Assembly: GCA_002392645.1 (NCBI GenBank)
Contig: DGHL01000040.1
Span: 14,101 to 78,100, forward strand
Direction: 5' to 3'
Source of the DNA: Prevotellaceae bacterium UBA3849
GTDB lineage: Bacteria > Bacteroidota > Bacteroidia > Bacteroidales > Bacteroidaceae
Length of the DNA: 64,000 bases
The notes beneath the pieces were generated by a model. That model had not been told where the DNA came from. It searched no databases and saw only the letters and a program-made list of their open reading frames with translations. The position numbers were made by a program, and so were the translations under genes. Positions 1 to 9,242 of this stretch are shown piece after piece (position 1 is the first letter of the stretch; each line of letters starts with the position of its first letter).

Positions 1-491
1 TTGTCGTGCTTGTTGCCGTTGATGATATGGTCTTTAGGCAGGAACTGCTCCCAGATGCTTGCTGCCTCGTCGTCGCGTGCCAGTCCTTCTTCAGGAGAGC
101 CCTCGAAGACGGTGGCGTAGAGGTCAGCTGGGTCAATCTTCAGTACATCGACGATGTACTCCCATGCCCATGAAATAGCCTCTTTCTTGAAGTAGTCACC
201 GAAAGACCAGTTGCCGAGCATCTCAAACATGGTATGGTGGTAGGTGTCGTGACCAACCTCCTCCAGGTCGTTGTGCTTGCCTGACACACGCAGACACTTC
301 TGCGTATCGGCCTGACGGCGGCACTTAGGTGTCGCATTGCCGAGTATGATGTCCTTAAACTGGTTCATGCCGGCGTTGGTAAACATCAGCGTCGGGTCAT
401 CCTTAACTACCATTGGTGCCGATGGCACGATGAGGTGTTCCTTGCTTTCAAAGAATTTCTTGAAAGACTCGCGTATTTCTTTTGCTGTCAT
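1..491 (-). CDS. alaS: Alanyl-tRNA synthetase, N-terminal part (cut by window edge)
   Basis: Reading the minus strand from the ATG at 491 gives an open frame to the window edge (163 codons) that starts [19 protein letters not shown] and contains [33 protein letters not shown] and [20 protein letters not shown]. These are the hallmark class II catalytic-core motifs of AlaRS, which charges tRNA-Ala with alanine in the cytosol. The editing and C-Ala domains lie outside the window. The start is supported by a consensus promoter 60 nt upstream (551-582). It is a single-copy housekeeping gene and nothing in the visible part looks damaged. Confidence 0.96.
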   Translation of the reverse strand, partial: MTAKEIRESFKKFFESKEHLIVPSAPMVVKDDPTLMFTNAGMNQFKDIILGNATPKCRRQADTQKCLRVSGKHNDLEEVGHDTYHHTMFEMLGNWSFGDYFKKEAISWAWEYIVDVLKIDPADLYATVFEGSPEEGLARDDEAASIWEQFLPKDHIINGNKHD

Positions 492-550
492 GGTGACTTC
501 GCAAGTTTTGAGTTATGATTTATGAGTTCTTTTATTTACGTTTAAGTGTG

Positions 551-582
551 CAAAGTTAAGAAAAAAAACTGAAACTGCCAAA
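551..582 (-). promoter_or_regulatory. alaS promoter
   Basis: On the minus strand TTTG (579-582) is followed after 20 nt by TAACTTTG (551-558), an exact match to the Bacteroidetes -33 TTTG / -7 TAnnTTTG pattern. The predicted RNA start is near 545, giving a 5' leader of about 55 nt before alaS. Confidence 0.8.
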
Positions 583-660
583 TTTTTCATCACTTTGCTG
601 TTTGCATTGCCACTTTATGCCTGTGGCGGCTCACCTGATTACGGACAGGGGAGGGGAGTG

Positions 661-1602
661 TCATTCCCCGCTCTTGAGTCCGCGCAGCATGGTCTCTGTC
701 TGCCTTAGGCGTGCCACCTGCAGCGACGTGGCGGTGTCGGTGCTTGCCTTGTATGCCTCGAGGGCTTCGCTGAAGAGCCTTACCACCTCGTCGGTGTTGC
801 CCTGGGTGAGGTAATGGGCGAAGGCGTTATGGAAGAGCACGTCGCCCCTGTCGTTGCCACTGACCAAGGGCAGTGCCAGTTCGTAGTACTTTATGGACTC
901 CGTATAGCGCTCCAGCTGAAAGAGGCTCTCGGCGCAGGAGTAGGTATATACCGCCTGTTCGTAAGGTGCGTAGGCCTTCATCTCAGGCAGGCATTTCGTA
1001 AGATACCTTACGGCATCCTCATACTGCATTTCCTTGTAGTAGCTCATGCCGAGGTATGCCATGAAGCGCGGACTCAGTTTGTAGCTCTTGTTCAGTTTCT
1101 CGAATGCGAGGATGCTCTCATGGTACTTGCCCCCCTGGAAATACTCAATCGCCTTGCCGAGCAGTTCCACCTCTTTAGAGTTGCCCCTGGCATCCATGGA
1201 GGAAGCCGTCAGCGTCAGTATGAATGCCACTACGATTCTCATAGTATATCTGAGCAGGCGCTTGATGTAAGGCCTGTCCCAGTCGGTTAGGTGGCGTTTG
1301 GTGTCCTCGTAGCGCAGCACGTCGAGGTCCATCATTACGTTGCCCTTGCCACGCAGCAGTTCGCTGTCACCCATCCTGCACTCCAGATTCTTGAGCATCC
1401 TGACCAATTCGGGCTCGTGCAACTCAGTAGAGAACTCCGCCAGCATGTTGGAATAGATGCCATTGCCGGGACATGCCGGAGAAGTCAGGCTGCGAGTGAA
1501 CCTGACATCGGCGAATGTCTCTGCCAAAACCCTTCTGGCAAGAGCCATCTGCTTCTTGCCATCCACGTTGCTACCTATGGAGATAAGTACGTTATGTGCC
1601 AT
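661..1602 (-). CDS. FolK-like (HPPK) domain fused to a TPR protein
   Basis: 313 residues from the ATG at 1602 (MAHNVLISIGSN); the frame is open upstream to a GTG at 1674 but the ATG gives the natural FolK-like start. Residues 1-118 resemble the short Bacteroidetes version of 6-hydroxymethyl-dihydropterin pyrophosphokinase (folate synthesis): ISIGSN near the start, MDLDVLRYED at 91-100 supplying the acidic metal ligands, and DWDRPYIKRLLR at the end. Residue 121 is a Met (ATG at 1242) followed by a hydrophobic stretch MRIVVAFILTLTASSMDARG that looks like a signal peptide, then about four TPR helix pairs (140-300). In relatives known to me these are normally two adjacent genes; here no stop separates them. 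Either it is a true fusion, which would place a cytosolic FolK in front of a membrane segment and exported TPRs, or the second protein is made by reinitiation at 1242. Confidence 0.75.
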   Translation of the reverse strand: MAHNVLISIGSNVDGKKQMALARRVLAETFADVRFTRSLTSPACPGNGIYSNMLAEFSTELHEPELVRMLKNLECRMGDSELLRGKGNVMMDLDVLRYEDTKRHLTDWDRPYIKRLLRYTMRIVVAFILTLTASSMDARGNSKEVELLGKAIEYFQGGKYHESILAFEKLNKSYKLSPRFMAYLGMSYYKEMQYEDAVRYLTKCLPEMKAYAPYEQAVYTYSCAESLFQLERYTESIKYYELALPLVSGNDRGDVLFHNAFAHYLTQGNTDEVVRLFSEALEAYKASTDTATSLQVARLRQTETMLRGLKSGE

Positions 1603-1740
1603 TGTCTTGCTCTCTTCCCCTTCCCTCTGCCTGCATAGAGGCTCATGGTCGCCCTTGGCGAGTTTGCGATGCACTTGCGCGCACGAAGCAAATAGTGCGT
1701 GTCATTCATTAGAATGGTGCACGTCTATGATTTGCGAGTG

Positions 1741-1771
1741 CAAAGTTACAAAACTTTTCCCAAACCTCAAA
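1741..1771 (-). promoter_or_regulatory. Promoter of folK-like/TPR gene
   Basis: Minus strand TTTG (1768-1771), 19-nt spacer, TAACTTTG (1741-1748): exact consensus. A small AAACCT-CAA-AGGTTT hairpin (1762-1776) overlaps the -33 box. Predicted start of transcription near 1735, about 130 nt before the chosen ATG. Confidence 0.75.
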
Positions 1772-1802
1772 GGTTTTTAAAAGGAAAAGTGGTGTCCAAT
1801 GC

Positions 1803-2047
1803 TTTGGTTACCATTATTCTAGTTTCGCATTTGCTCACTTCTGGGAAGTTAAAAGGAGTCAAGGGGAGTTATCGCGGCTTTTCAGCCGCTCGGGGAGTTA
1901 AAGGACATTACTTCTGCTTTTCCCTTTTTGAGGAGTCGGGCTTGTTTTCGAGGGATTAGGTATTGTCCCCTAACTCCTCTTTACTCCCCTTAACTCCCCT
2001 TAACTCCTCAAACTATCCGGACTTCAGAAAGTTTGGTAACCATTATT
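1803..2047. repeat. Foldback, GGAGTTA-rich element with 16-bp direct repeats at its ends
   Basis: The 245-bp stretch is bracketed by TTTGGTTACCATTATT (1803-1818) and TTTGGTAACCATTATT (2032-2047), a direct repeat with one mismatch. Inside, the left arm carries several GGAGTTA/GGAGTCA units (about 1853-1902) and the right arm carries their inverse (TAACTCC, TTACTCC; 1970-2007), so the DNA can fold back on itself. A separate perfect hairpin GCGGCT-TTTC-AGCCGC lies at 1874-1889. No believable coding frame is present. It occupies the gap between the divergent-looking ends of two minus-strand units and may be a small non-autonomous mobile element or a decayed repeat. Confidence 0.6.
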
Positions 2048-2048
2048 A

Positions 2049-2924
2049 TCACACCACGTAGATGATGAGGAGGAAAGTGAGTCCCCATGCAGCCACTACG
2101 AGTTGTGTGAAGCGGTCGTGCAGCAGTATTTTGGTAGGGTCGCCGGTCTTTTCGTCCACCACGGCGAGCTGCATATATCGCAGCAGTCCTATGAGTACGA
2201 AGATACTCGTGAGGTATAGGTATCGGGTGTGGAAATTCTCCGTCACCTCAGGTGATACGGTGTACATTATGTAGCACACCAGCATTACGGAAGCCGTAAT
2301 CGTTATGGCATTATTCACGAAGGTGAGATTGTATCGCTTAGTGTTGTGGCGAGGCGCTATGCCGGTGCTCATCATCTTCAGCACGTCGTCGCGTCGCTTG
2401 GCGATGCCGAGGAACAGCGTGAGCAGGAATGTCATCATCACCAGCCAGTGGCTTATCACGATGTCGGTGACGACGCCTCCGGCTATAATGCGGAGAACGA
2501 AGCCCAGCGACAGCATGCAGACGTCGATGATGGCATAGCGCTTCAGTTTCAGGCAGTAGGCAATCTCCATCAGCAGGTAAGCCACTATGACGCAGATGCC
2601 GCTGACGACGCCGACGGACGACAGGAACAACACCGATATGCTCATGGCTATGAGGATGAGCATCATGAGGTATGCCGTAGGTACGCTGACGTCGCCGCTT
2701 GCTATAGGGCGCTTGCACTTCACCGGATGGCGGCGGTCTGCCTCCACGTCGATAATGTCGTTAAGGCAATATACGGCAGAGGCGATGAAACTGAAAGAGA
2801 CACACATCACCATGGCGTTGAGCAGCAATGGTATGTTGAGCAACTGATGACCGAAGAACAGCGGCATGAAGACGAACATGTTCTTAATCCAGTGGCTGGG
2901 TCGTATGAGACGTATGTATTTCAT
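2049..2924 (-). CDS. UbiA-family prenyltransferase (decaprenyl-phosphate phosphoribosyltransferase-like)
   Basis: 291 residues, strongly hydrophobic with about eight to nine membrane segments. The cytosolic active-site motif NDIIDVEADRRHP (about residues 55-67) is the NDxxDxxxD metal/pyrophosphate site of the UbiA superfamily and is followed by KCKRPIASGDVS, as in enzymes that move a phosphoribosyl group onto polyprenyl phosphate. The opening SHWIKNMFVFMPLFF also fits that subgroup. Its start overlaps the stop of the upstream acyltransferase gene by 4 nt (ATGA), so translation is coupled. It is the last gene of a three-gene envelope cluster, which suggests a role in lipid-linked sugar metabolism; the exact acceptor cannot be read from the sequence. 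Confidence 0.8.
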   Translation of the reverse strand: MKYIRLIRPSHWIKNMFVFMPLFFGHQLLNIPLLLNAMVMCVSFSFIASAVYCLNDIIDVEADRRHPVKCKRPIASGDVSVPTAYLMMLILIAMSISVLFLSSVGVVSGICVIVAYLLMEIAYCLKLKRYAIIDVCMLSLGFVLRIIAGGVVTDIVISHWLVMMTFLLTLFLGIAKRRDDVLKMMSTGIAPRHNTKRYNLTFVNNAITITASVMLVCYIMYTVSPEVTENFHTRYLYLTSIFVLIGLLRYMQLAVVDEKTGDPTKILLHDRFTQLVVAAWGLTFLLIIYVV

Positions 2925-4000
2925 CTTTTTCTAAGTTGGCTTATGGTCAGTCGGAACAGCATGGCGAGCACGATGGTAGCCACGATATAGATGACCAGTC
3001 CGTCGGCTATTGCTCCGCCGCGGCTTATAGGTATGAAAATCTTTCTCGTTATGGGGTGGCAAACGAAGATAGCCGCAGAGAGAGCCCCCATCCAGTCGAG
3101 CGGCTTCAGGCATGTGGCAGGGAGGCACTTCACCAAAGCCACGTTGAAAATCACCACTGCCGCAGGTGCCAACAGCCAGGTATGGAAATTCAGTGAGAAG
3201 CACAGCACGATGGCGGCGCTGACGATGGCAAGCACGAGATAGAACCATGACGACTGAAGGAGCCTTGGCCTGCAGGAGTCGGAAGAGGCGGCCTTGTCCC
3301 ACCTTGCCAGCAGTATGCCCATGCCGAATGGCAGCATGCCGCCAATGCTGTTGTACCTTATCCTGTTAAGTGTCTCGCCCTCGGGGTCGTACATGCACGC
3401 AGCCTGTATGGCCCAGCAGGCAACGATGAGAGCCACGGTCCACTTGCTGCCCTTGTTGTGCAGCAACAATATATATATAATGTATAGCTGCATCATGAGT
3501 CCGAAGAACCAGTAAGGTCCGGGCCATATAATATCGTCGGGGTTGGGCAGCAGGTTGATAGTCATGGTAATCTGCGCTATGATGTCAACCCAAGCCCAGT
3601 GGTGCCGGTTGGGAGTAATCCAGTCGATCATGGCAAAGCATACGAAGCCCCGCATCATCATGGGGAACAGCTTCATGAAGTGGGAGGAGATGAAAGAGAG
3701 ATGAAACCTGTCTGCGGCAGGCTTGGCACTCTTGCCCTCATACTTCATGACCAACCCGTAGCCGCTGAGGAACAGGAATACGGGCACGCCATAGTGTCCG
3801 AAGAAAGAGAACAGCTGCCAGAGGAGGTCTTGGTCAGGGTGTGACAGTATGCTCATGAGCCTGTTTACGTTGTTCTCGTAAAACTGATACTCATTTTCCT
3901 TCACCATTGGGTTGAGCCAATGAAGGAAGTTGTGCATGAATATGCCTATGATGGCAAAGCCCCTCAGGGCAGAACATTCGGTCTTGCTTAGTAATGTCAT
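2921..4000 (-). CDS. Acyltransferase-3 family membrane protein
   Basis: 359 residues with about ten hydrophobic segments. The N-terminal region reads ECSALRGFAIIGIFMHNFLHW, matching the LRG-ia...V...H signature of the acyltransferase 3 family, which moves acetyl or succinyl groups onto sugars of envelope glycans. FFGHYGVPVFLFLSGYG (about 66-82) is the second family motif. The gene is 45 nt downstream of the sulfatase-like gene and overlaps the UbiA gene by 4 nt, so the three probably form one transcript from the promoter at 5866. Substrate unknown; surface polysaccharide or lipid A decoration is the likely setting. Confidence 0.8.
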   Translation of the reverse strand: MTLLSKTECSALRGFAIIGIFMHNFLHWLNPMVKENEYQFYENNVNRLMSILSHPDQDLLWQLFSFFGHYGVPVFLFLSGYGLVMKYEGKSAKPAADRFHLSFISSHFMKLFPMMMRGFVCFAMIDWITPNRHHWAWVDIIAQITMTINLLPNPDDIIWPGPYWFFGLMMQLYIIYILLLHNKGSKWTVALIVACWAIQAACMYDPEGETLNRIRYNSIGGMLPFGMGILLARWDKAASSDSCRPRLLQSSWFYLVLAIVSAAIVLCFSLNFHTWLLAPAAVVIFNVALVKCLPATCLKPLDWMGALSAAIFVCHPITRKIFIPISRGGAIADGLVIYIVATIVLAMLFRLTISQLRKR

Positions 4001-4045
4001 AGTTACATCTTCGTTTATATGTTGCTGGCGGAGGGCAGCGTGTGC

Positions 4046-5812
4046 CTACTTCAGCTTGTCGTAGTCCACGGAGTGCTTCAGTAGTCGTGGTCGTTGCTCA
4101 TTATACTGCGGCGACAGCAGGTCGTATTCAGGTTTGTAATACGGGCAGTGTATGCCAGCCAGTCCTATGAGCATGTGAGACAAGGCGTCGGTCATGTATC
4201 TCTTGTTCCTTGCCTTCCTTATGGCCTTATATACATCGCGGTGCTTCCTGATGTACTTCTGCGTGCAGTACACCCACATAGGGATGCGGAACTCCTCGTC
4301 AGCCAGTCGCTTGTTGATGTTGGCGTCGTGCATGCGTCCGAAGAAATGGCGTACGCCAGGTCCGAACACCTCCTCGCCATGGTCAGGCAGGTATATTATC
4401 ACGGCATCCTCATTCTTGAAGCGCTTCACAATCTGGTTCACCACGGAATCGTTGTACCATACGGCATTGTCATAGTCAGACATCACCTTACGACGTTTCA
4501 CCGGCATGTCCATGTCGTTAGGATAGTCGTTAGCGCCCCACTTCTTCTTAGAGTTAGGGCAGCGTATGCGGTAGTTCACGTGAAGTCCCATGAGATGGAA
4601 GATGGTGAGCCTGCCGCGTGCCTTGCGTATGGAGTCGCCGTTCTGCTCCATTATATACTTGTAGTCGTCAAGCAGTCCCTCGTCGAAAATGTGGAGCTTG
4701 GCGTTACGGTGGTCAAACTGCGCCTTTGAGAGCGTAGAGTCGTTGAGGAAGAAGCCGCCGCTGAAGTCCCATACCGGCTCCTTGGCCTGTGGCAGGAACT
4801 GGTTGGTGATGAAGGTGACGTCGTAGCCCGCCTTGCGGAAGAGCTGGCAGAAGAGAGGATAGTCGCACCAGTCGTTCTCGTCGCCAACGCAGTATGTCGT
4901 CATGAGGTGCTTGAAGACATAGCTTGTAAGGTTCCATGGCGACACCACGTCCTGCAGCGGTATCAGGAAACCCTGCTTCTTCATCCTCATCTGGTTAGGC
5001 ATGTTCTTCTTGTCGTATCCGTAGAGCTGTGCATGGCGTTTGTTGAAGCTCTCGCCGATTATCAGCACGATGTTGGTGCTCTTGAAGTCGCATGAATCCA
5101 CGTAAGCCTTCTCGGTAGTCGCCTTTATGCGGTCCAGCTGCTTTGCTATGAGCTGGTTGCTCCTTATGGAGAAAGCCAGTCGCATGGGAGGCTGGTACAT
5201 CTCGGTACGAGGACTTACGGCAAGAGAGTGCTCCACCTCGCCAATGGTGTTGCACGACATGGTCTTGATGTACAGACTCTTGTTCTGCCATCCCATGATG
5301 CATATCCATACCAGCAGTCCGAACACCACGGCGTCGCATGCGGCGAGTGTAAGCCTTGGCATCCTGAACCTGCGGTTGAACTTCACATATCTCTGTACGA
5401 TGATACATATAATGTGGGCAAGAGGCACGAGCAATACTATGCCAACCTCAGACAACAGAATGTCGGTATTGACGTAGCTTGTAAGGAACTCCCCCGCCTC
5501 GTTGCTGTTGGTCTCACCCAGCAGCAAAAGCATGGAAGGGTTGATGGTGCTGCCGAACTTGACGAAGCAGAAGGTGTCGATGACATACAGAGGATATATT
5601 ATGAGATATATCAGCACCTTGACGATGAGACGCAGTGGCATGCTCCACCTGCCTATGCGTAATGACTTGGGCACAAGCCACACTAATGCGCATACGAGAT
5701 ATACGTCGAGAAACAGTTCCAAAGGAGCATTCTCATACATGTGTGCTCCCTTGAAATCAGGTACTGTCACTATGCTGCTCACTATACCTAAGAGGTACAG
5801 GAAGAAGAACAT
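4046..5812 (-). CDS. Sulfatase-fold phosphoethanolamine transferase-like membrane enzyme
   Basis: 588 residues from the ATG at 5812 (MFFFLYLLGIV). The frame stays open to a TTG at 5896, but a consensus promoter sits at 5866-5897, inside that extension, so the downstream Met must be the start. Residues 1 to about 190 hold about five membrane segments; the rest is an extracytoplasmic alkaline-phosphatase-fold domain. NIVLIIGESFNKRHAQLYGY (about 246-265) is the first metal-binding motif, NLTSYVFKHLMTTYC offers the nucleophilic Thr expected by analogy with EptA-type enzymes, and YLPDHGEEVFG (about 473-483) is the C-terminal metal site. Such enzymes transfer phosphoethanolamine from phosphatidylethanolamine to lipid A or glycans. 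First gene of the cluster with an acyltransferase and a UbiA enzyme. Confidence 0.82.
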   Translation of the reverse strand: MFFFLYLLGIVSSIVTVPDFKGAHMYENAPLELFLDVYLVCALVWLVPKSLRIGRWSMPLRLIVKVLIYLIIYPLYVIDTFCFVKFGSTINPSMLLLLGETNSNEAGEFLTSYVNTDILLSEVGIVLLVPLAHIICIIVQRYVKFNRRFRMPRLTLAACDAVVFGLLVWICIMGWQNKSLYIKTMSCNTIGEVEHSLAVSPRTEMYQPPMRLAFSIRSNQLIAKQLDRIKATTEKAYVDSCDFKSTNIVLIIGESFNKRHAQLYGYDKKNMPNQMRMKKQGFLIPLQDVVSPWNLTSYVFKHLMTTYCVGDENDWCDYPLFCQLFRKAGYDVTFITNQFLPQAKEPVWDFSGGFFLNDSTLSKAQFDHRNAKLHIFDEGLLDDYKYIMEQNGDSIRKARGRLTIFHLMGLHVNYRIRCPNSKKKWGANDYPNDMDMPVKRRKVMSDYDNAVWYNDSVVNQIVKRFKNEDAVIIYLPDHGEEVFGPGVRHFFGRMHDANINKRLADEEFRIPMWVYCTQKYIRKHRDVYKAIRKARNKRYMTDALSHMLIGLAGIHCPYYKPEYDLLSPQYNEQRPRLLKHSVDYDKLK

Positions 5813-5865
5813 TCTTGTGAATATGGGTTTGAGTAGTATTGGCACGGCAATTATCTTTTTGCTTG

Positions 5866-5897
5866 CAAAGTTACATACTTTTTCCCTAAATTCCAAA
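5866..5897 (-). promoter_or_regulatory. Promoter of the envelope-modification cluster (fixes start at 5812)
   Basis: Minus strand TTTG (5894-5897), 20-nt spacer, TAACTTTG (5866-5873). Predicted RNA start near 5860, leaving a leader of about 48 nt before the ATG at 5812. This excludes the longer TTG-started reading frame. Confidence 0.82.
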
Positions 5898-5990
5898 TAA
5901 TGAATCTCGTTTGTCCTTAAAAATCCGCTTTTCGTCTATTTGTAAATCAAAAAAAATTAAAAACAGCCACTTCATTTCCCCTTTTTTGTA

Positions 5991-5998
5991 TAACTTTG
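5991..5998 (+). promoter_or_regulatory. -7 element of the beta-helix protein gene
   Basis: TAACTTTG on the plus strand matches the -7 consensus exactly. No clear TTTG is seen at the expected -33 position (about 5967-5972), so the promoter is weaker or activator-dependent. Predicted leader of about 80 nt before the ATG at 6087. It is divergent from the 5866-5897 promoter. Confidence 0.6.
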
Positions 5999-6086
5999 CC
6001 CTCCGAAAACTAACTGGCTGCCGCTTGAAAGGCAATATTTCCAAGTGAGGTATATATAGATAAAAAGTTTATCATTTACTATAATA

Positions 6087-9000
6087 ATGCGAAAAATCAT
6101 ATCATTTATCATTACTGCAATGTGTGCATTGACGCTGCATGCTGAAGATACCGCAAACAGCGTAGATGCCTTGTTGTTCACCCTAAACGACAGTAGCGTG
6201 GTGGCGATAGACATCAATGCTACGGATTCAATTACATTCTCAGAAGACAGGACGAACTTCATGTTCCATTATGGTGAAAGTGTCACCACACTGCCATTGA
6301 GCAATGTGCTCGACATGACCTATGGCTACATGCCTACTGCCCTCACCGTGACCTATAACGGTGCAAAGGCAAAGGTGGTGAATCCTTATTACCTTGACGG
6401 CGTCACTGCCGAGGTTGACGGAGCGTATGTCACAATCAATAATAACGACAGCCTTACAGAGCGCACCGTGAACCTGACTGGCACTACCACCGATGGCAAC
6501 CTTACGTATAACGGTAAGTATAAGGCTACCATAGTACTTGACGGCGTGAGCATAACGAGCACCAAGGGAGCCGCCATAGACATAGAGTGCGGCAAGCGCA
6601 TAGCACTGGAGGTGAAGAAGGAGACTGTAAACACCCTCGTGGACTGTGCCAATGGCAAGCAGAAGGCTGCACTCTACTGTAAGGGACATCTCGAGATAGA
6701 CAAGGCTGGTACGCTCAACGTGACGGGAAACACCAAGCACGCCATAGCTGCCAAGGAGTATATACAGCTGAAGAAGGCTGCCGGCATAATAAACATACTC
6801 GGCGCAAAGAGCGACGGCATACACTGCGGACAGTATTTCGTGGGCAACGGATATACGGTGAATGTCAGCAATGTGGCTGGCGACGGCATACAGGCAGAGG
6901 CAGAGACGCTGGATGCCGGTGAGCAGTGGGAGGAGGACTATCTCAATGGCTCAATGCTCATACAGGGCGGCACATACAACGTAAGCATTACCGGCGATGA
7001 CAGCGATGCCCTGAAGGCTGACACCACCATCACGGTGAACAGTGCAAAGCAGGCTACCGTACTGACACTCAACACCACTGGCGCTGCATGTAAGGCAATA
7101 AAGTCAGACGGTGCGGTGAACATCGGCGACTGTAATATCACCATCACACAGTCGGGTGACAAGATCGTTGCCGACGGCGATGCAAGCTATACCACAGCCA
7201 TCAAGGCTGCACTTGACGTCAACATCACTGCAGGTAACATCACCGTAGAAAACACTGCCGACGGAGGCAAGGGCATATCTGCCGACGGCAATGTGAATAT
7301 TTCTGGCGATGCCACAGTGCTCAACATAACAGCTAACGGCAACGGCGGCGTTTATGACACTGAAGGCACTACGCAGGAAACACAGGAGACCACCGTGTCA
7401 TACAAGATGTATTTCGCCAAGCCTGCAAGTACAGGGCAGAACCAGGGCTTCGGTCCTAACCAAGGCAGTCAGGCATGGGGCAACATCTACCTTTATAAGG
7501 GTGCCAGCCAGAGCAGCGGCACACTCGTTGCCACACTCACCTCGACAGAAACGGTAAACGGCGTTACCTATTATACATACGACTTTACGTCAGACCCATC
7601 AAGCACATACTATCTGAAGTCTGACAACGTAACATCGCGCGGAACCACCTACCAAGTAGCATCTGCCACCTTCACCGTAGCAAATGGGGGCTATTACCTT
7701 ACGATTTCAGACAGCTATAACACCACTACCATCTCAGGCTATCGCATATACTCTTACAGCACGTCGTCGTATGCCGGAGGCAGTCAGACTGATACGGAGG
7801 AGAGTGGCGAGACCTACAATGCTGTCTGCATAAAGGCAGACAATACACTTACCGTTGACGGTGGTACGCTGACACTCATCAATAACGGCAACATGTCGAA
7901 GTCGCTGAAGGCAGACCGCGTGGTTATCAACGGTGGCGACATCACATCCACGGTAAAGGGTTCGCTATATGTTAATGGTTCCGATGCCTCATATTGCTCA
8001 AGCGTCAAGTGTAACTACTACGTAGGCAATGGCGGCAAGGTCACCTTCAATGCCTCTACAGGCAGTGCCTGCCGCGGTATATCTGCCGATGATGACATCA
8101 CCATTAACGGTGGTACATACGATATTACCAACTCTTGCAACGGCTATGTGTCTTCCGTTGACCACTACACGGCTAAGGCCCTCAAGTGTGACAACACCAT
8201 TAATCTCATAGGTGGCAACATCACCATCAAGATGACAGGCACTGGAGGCAAGGGCATCAAGGCTGGCACCACTGCTGTAGGAACGTCTTTCGTCATGGGT
8301 AACAGCAGTACCAACGAGGGACCTGTGCTCAGCGTCACCACTACAGGTTCTGCTCTCTCTACAGGTACGTCATCCAGCAGTCAGGGAGGCTTCGGCGGCA
8401 TGCAGCAGGCTTCAGGTGCAGACTCTAAGGCTATCAAGTCAATGGGTGCAGCAAACATCTATGGCGGTAACCTGATAGTAAGCACTTCCACCGACGGGGC
8501 AGAAGGCCTGGAGTCAAAGACTGGCGTCACAATATATGGCGGCAACCATTTCTTCAAATGCTACGACGACTGCATCAACTCTGCAGGTATAGTCAACTTT
8601 GCAGGTGGTAATACGGTTTGCTATGCCTACGGCAACGATGCCGTAGACTCTAACTATGGCAGGACGGGAGCTATTACTATATCAGGCGGCAATGTGTTCA
8701 CATATACCACCAAGGGCTCACCAGAGGAAGGCTTTGACTGCGACAATAACTCTTACATCACCATCACTGGCGGCATAGCAGTATCAGCAGGTGGCGCACA
8801 GGGTAACAGCAGTGGCACGCAGAGCGTAGGCTCTTCTTCACAGGGCTATTACCTCGGTTCTTCGCCGTCAAGCTACAGTGCCAACACATACTATACGCTC
8901 TGTAACACGTCGGGCACTCCGATATGCACTTACGTATTCGATGCAGCATGCTCTAATACCCTGTCACTGCTCACCGCATCAAACCTTGGCAAGGGAACTA

Positions 9001-9134
9001 TCACGGTGAAGAGTGGTTCGTCAAAGCCTACGGCATACGATACCAGCGTTTCAAACCTTGACGGCAAAGAGGTGTTCTTTATTAATCCTACGGTGACTAC
9101 CTCCTCAACTACGGCTACGCTGACAAGTAAGTAA
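6087..9134 (+). CDS. Secreted Cthe_2159-type carbohydrate-binding beta-helix protein
   Basis: 1015 residues. Signal peptide at the N-terminus (MRKIISFIITAMCALTLHA). From about residue 110 the sequence is made of short beta-strand turns with recurring motifs: DGVSITSTKGAAIDIECGKR, KHAIAAKEYIQL, AKSDGIHCGQYF, SGDGIQAE-like, then again KSLKADRVVINGGD, GISADDDITINGGTYD, KALKCDNTINLIGGN, KAIKSMGAANIYGGN. This GI/AI-x(A/C)-x-x-x-I-x-I-x-x-G pattern is typical of the Cthe_2159 family (PF14262), calcium-containing parallel beta-helices that bind acidic plant polysaccharides. Two helix blocks (about 110-425 and 590-950) flank an inserted beta domain rich in Tyr, Ser and Gly (about 430-575). No catalytic motif is visible. 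Monocistronic, with its own terminator at 9243-9282. Confidence 0.8.
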   Translation: MRKIISFIITAMCALTLHAEDTANSVDALLFTLNDSSVVAIDINATDSITFSEDRTNFMFHYGESVTTLPLSNVLDMTYGYMPTALTVTYNGAKAKVVNPYYLDGVTAEVDGAYVTINNNDSLTERTVNLTGTTTDGNLTYNGKYKATIVLDGVSITSTKGAAIDIECGKRIALEVKKETVNTLVDCANGKQKAALYCKGHLEIDKAGTLNVTGNTKHAIAAKEYIQLKKAAGIINILGAKSDGIHCGQYFVGNGYTVNVSNVAGDGIQAEAETLDAGEQWEEDYLNGSMLIQGGTYNVSITGDDSDALKADTTITVNSAKQATVLTLNTTGAACKAIKSDGAVNIGDCNITITQSGDKIVADGDASYTTAIKAALDVNITAGNITVENTADGGKGISADGNVNISGDATVLNITANGNGGVYDTEGTTQETQETTVSYKMYFAKPASTGQNQGFGPNQGSQAWGNIYLYKGASQSSGTLVATLTSTETVNGVTYYTYDFTSDPSSTYYLKSDNVTSRGTTYQVASATFTVANGGYYLTISDSYNTTTISGYRIYSYSTSSYAGGSQTDTEESGETYNAVCIKADNTLTVDGGTLTLINNGNMSKSLKADRVVINGGDITSTVKGSLYVNGSDASYCSSVKCNYYVGNGGKVTFNASTGSACRGISADDDITINGGTYDITNSCNGYVSSVDHYTAKALKCDNTINLIGGNITIKMTGTGGKGIKAGTTAVGTSFVMGNSSTNEGPVLSVTTTGSALSTGTSSSSQGGFGGMQQASGADSKAIKSMGAANIYGGNLIVSTSTDGAEGLESKTGVTIYGGNHFFKCYDDCINSAGIVNFAGGNTVCYAYGNDAVDSNYGRTGAITISGGNVFTYTTKGSPEEGFDCDNNSYITITGGIAVSAGGAQGNSSGTQSVGSSSQGYYLGSSPSSYSANTYYTLCNTSGTPICTYVFDAACSNTLSLLTASNLGKGTITVKSGSSKPTAYDTSVSNLDGKEVFFINPTVTTSSTTATLTSK

Positions 9135-9242
9135 TTGTTTGTTGACATCAGGAACGTAAATAGACAGATTGAATTTGAATGTTAGTAAGTTAAAATTCTT
9201 TTACAATACATTTTTCATATTAGTTATAGGTTAATTTTTTCC

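Noticed and set aside
1699..1959. 86-codon open frame on the plus strand
   Set aside because: It runs across the foldback repeat element and over a minus-strand promoter; composition reflects repeats, not coding.
2346..2990. Long 214-codon open frame opposite the UbiA gene
   Set aside because: His/Asp/Glu/Arg-rich shadow of the real minus-strand gene, which has clear motifs and membrane segments.
4094..4729. 211-codon open frame opposite the sulfatase-like gene
   Set aside because: Antisense shadow; Val/His-rich with no recognisable motif, while the minus strand encodes a full enzyme domain.
5813..5896. N-terminal extension of the sulfatase-like protein to a TTG at 5896
   Set aside because: A full -33/-7 promoter lies inside this stretch, so it is not transcribed as part of the coding region.
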